Notes under the pieces: generated by a model
Seen by the model: the letters and a program-made list of their open reading frames with translations, nothing else
Told to the model about the DNA's origin: nothing
Databases searched by the model: none
From: Cytobacillus firmus
GTDB lineage: Bacteria > Bacillota > Bacilli > Bacillales > Cytobacillaceae
Assembly: GCF_023715565.1 (NCBI RefSeq)
Contig: NZ_JAMBOJ010000003.1
Location: 1 to 64,000, forward strand
Length of the DNA stretch: 64,000 bases
Direction of reading: 5' to 3'
Shown here: in pieces, positions 63,954-64,000 of the stretch
Numbering within the stretch: the stretch's first letter is position 1
Layout: each line of letters opens with the position of its first letter
Translations under genes and position numbers: made by a program

Positions 63954-63982
63954 ATTTTATCAAATTTTCTAACTTTTGTCAT
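63954..63982 (-). promoter_or_regulatory. Possible sigma-A promoter for the GGDEF gene
   Basis: On the reverse strand ATGACA (63977-63982), a 17-bp spacer and TAAAAT (63954-63959) lie about 50 bp upstream of the ribosome binding site. Confidence 0.5.
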
Positions 63983-64000
63983 TTTTTCATTGTCTGTTTT

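Overview
The window is a piece of chromosome from an endospore-forming member of the Bacillaceae. The evidence is the sporulation genes (spoVB, bofC, coxA-like, safA, spo0B, spoIVFA/FB, spoIIB), the AGGAGG-type ribosome binding sites, the frequent TTG and GTG starts, and a gene order that closely follows the Bacillus subtilis secDF-to-comC segment. A genus such as Cytobacillus or Mesobacillus is a guess only.

Layout. 1-193: right end of an IS3-family element, cut by the window edge. 220-10556: secDF, comN, spoVB, a DUF421 gene, yrzE-like, yajC, tgt, queA, a DUF2905 gene, ruvB and ruvA. These cover protein export, tRNA queuosine synthesis and Holliday-junction processing. 10656-16452: a complete seven-gene Mrp Na+/H+ antiporter operon placed between ruvA and bofC, followed by a divergent USP-like gene and a small tyrosine recombinase whose promoter sits inside a 12-bp inverted repeat. 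18145-22497: bofC, coxA-like lipoprotein, CotS-like kinase and the repeat-rich safA. 23193-28587: NAD synthesis. nadB-nadC-nadA face nifS-niaR across a shared NiaR-type operator, and nadB carries a frameshift. 28637-33310: pheA, pheB, obg, spo0B, rpmA, prp and rplU. 33602-42868: rng, spoIVFB/FA, minD/minC, mreD/C/B, radC and maf. 43091-62063: a type IV pilus (T4P) locus with spoIIB at its left end. 62196-63836: a membrane GAF-GGDEF protein.

The T4P locus is the main accessory region. One strand carries three unusual helper genes (an acidic membrane protein, a double PRC-barrel protein and a VanW protein), then pilB, pilT, pilC, the major pilin, the prepilin peptidase, pilM, pilN, pilO and a minor pilin. 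Divergent from these are PilV-, PilW- and PilX-like prepilins, and a 955-residue secreted von Willebrand factor A (VWA) protein converges on them. Together these resemble the PilVWX-PilY1 tip complex of Gram-negative pili, rebuilt in a Gram-positive. This is the best candidate for an undescribed system.

Two dispersed copies of a MITE (22849-23129 and 38549-38730) have ISL3-like ends and 8-bp target duplications. One sits between nadA and its terminator. The other separates mreBCD from minCD, which form one operon in B. subtilis. No rRNA, tRNA or CRISPR array was seen.
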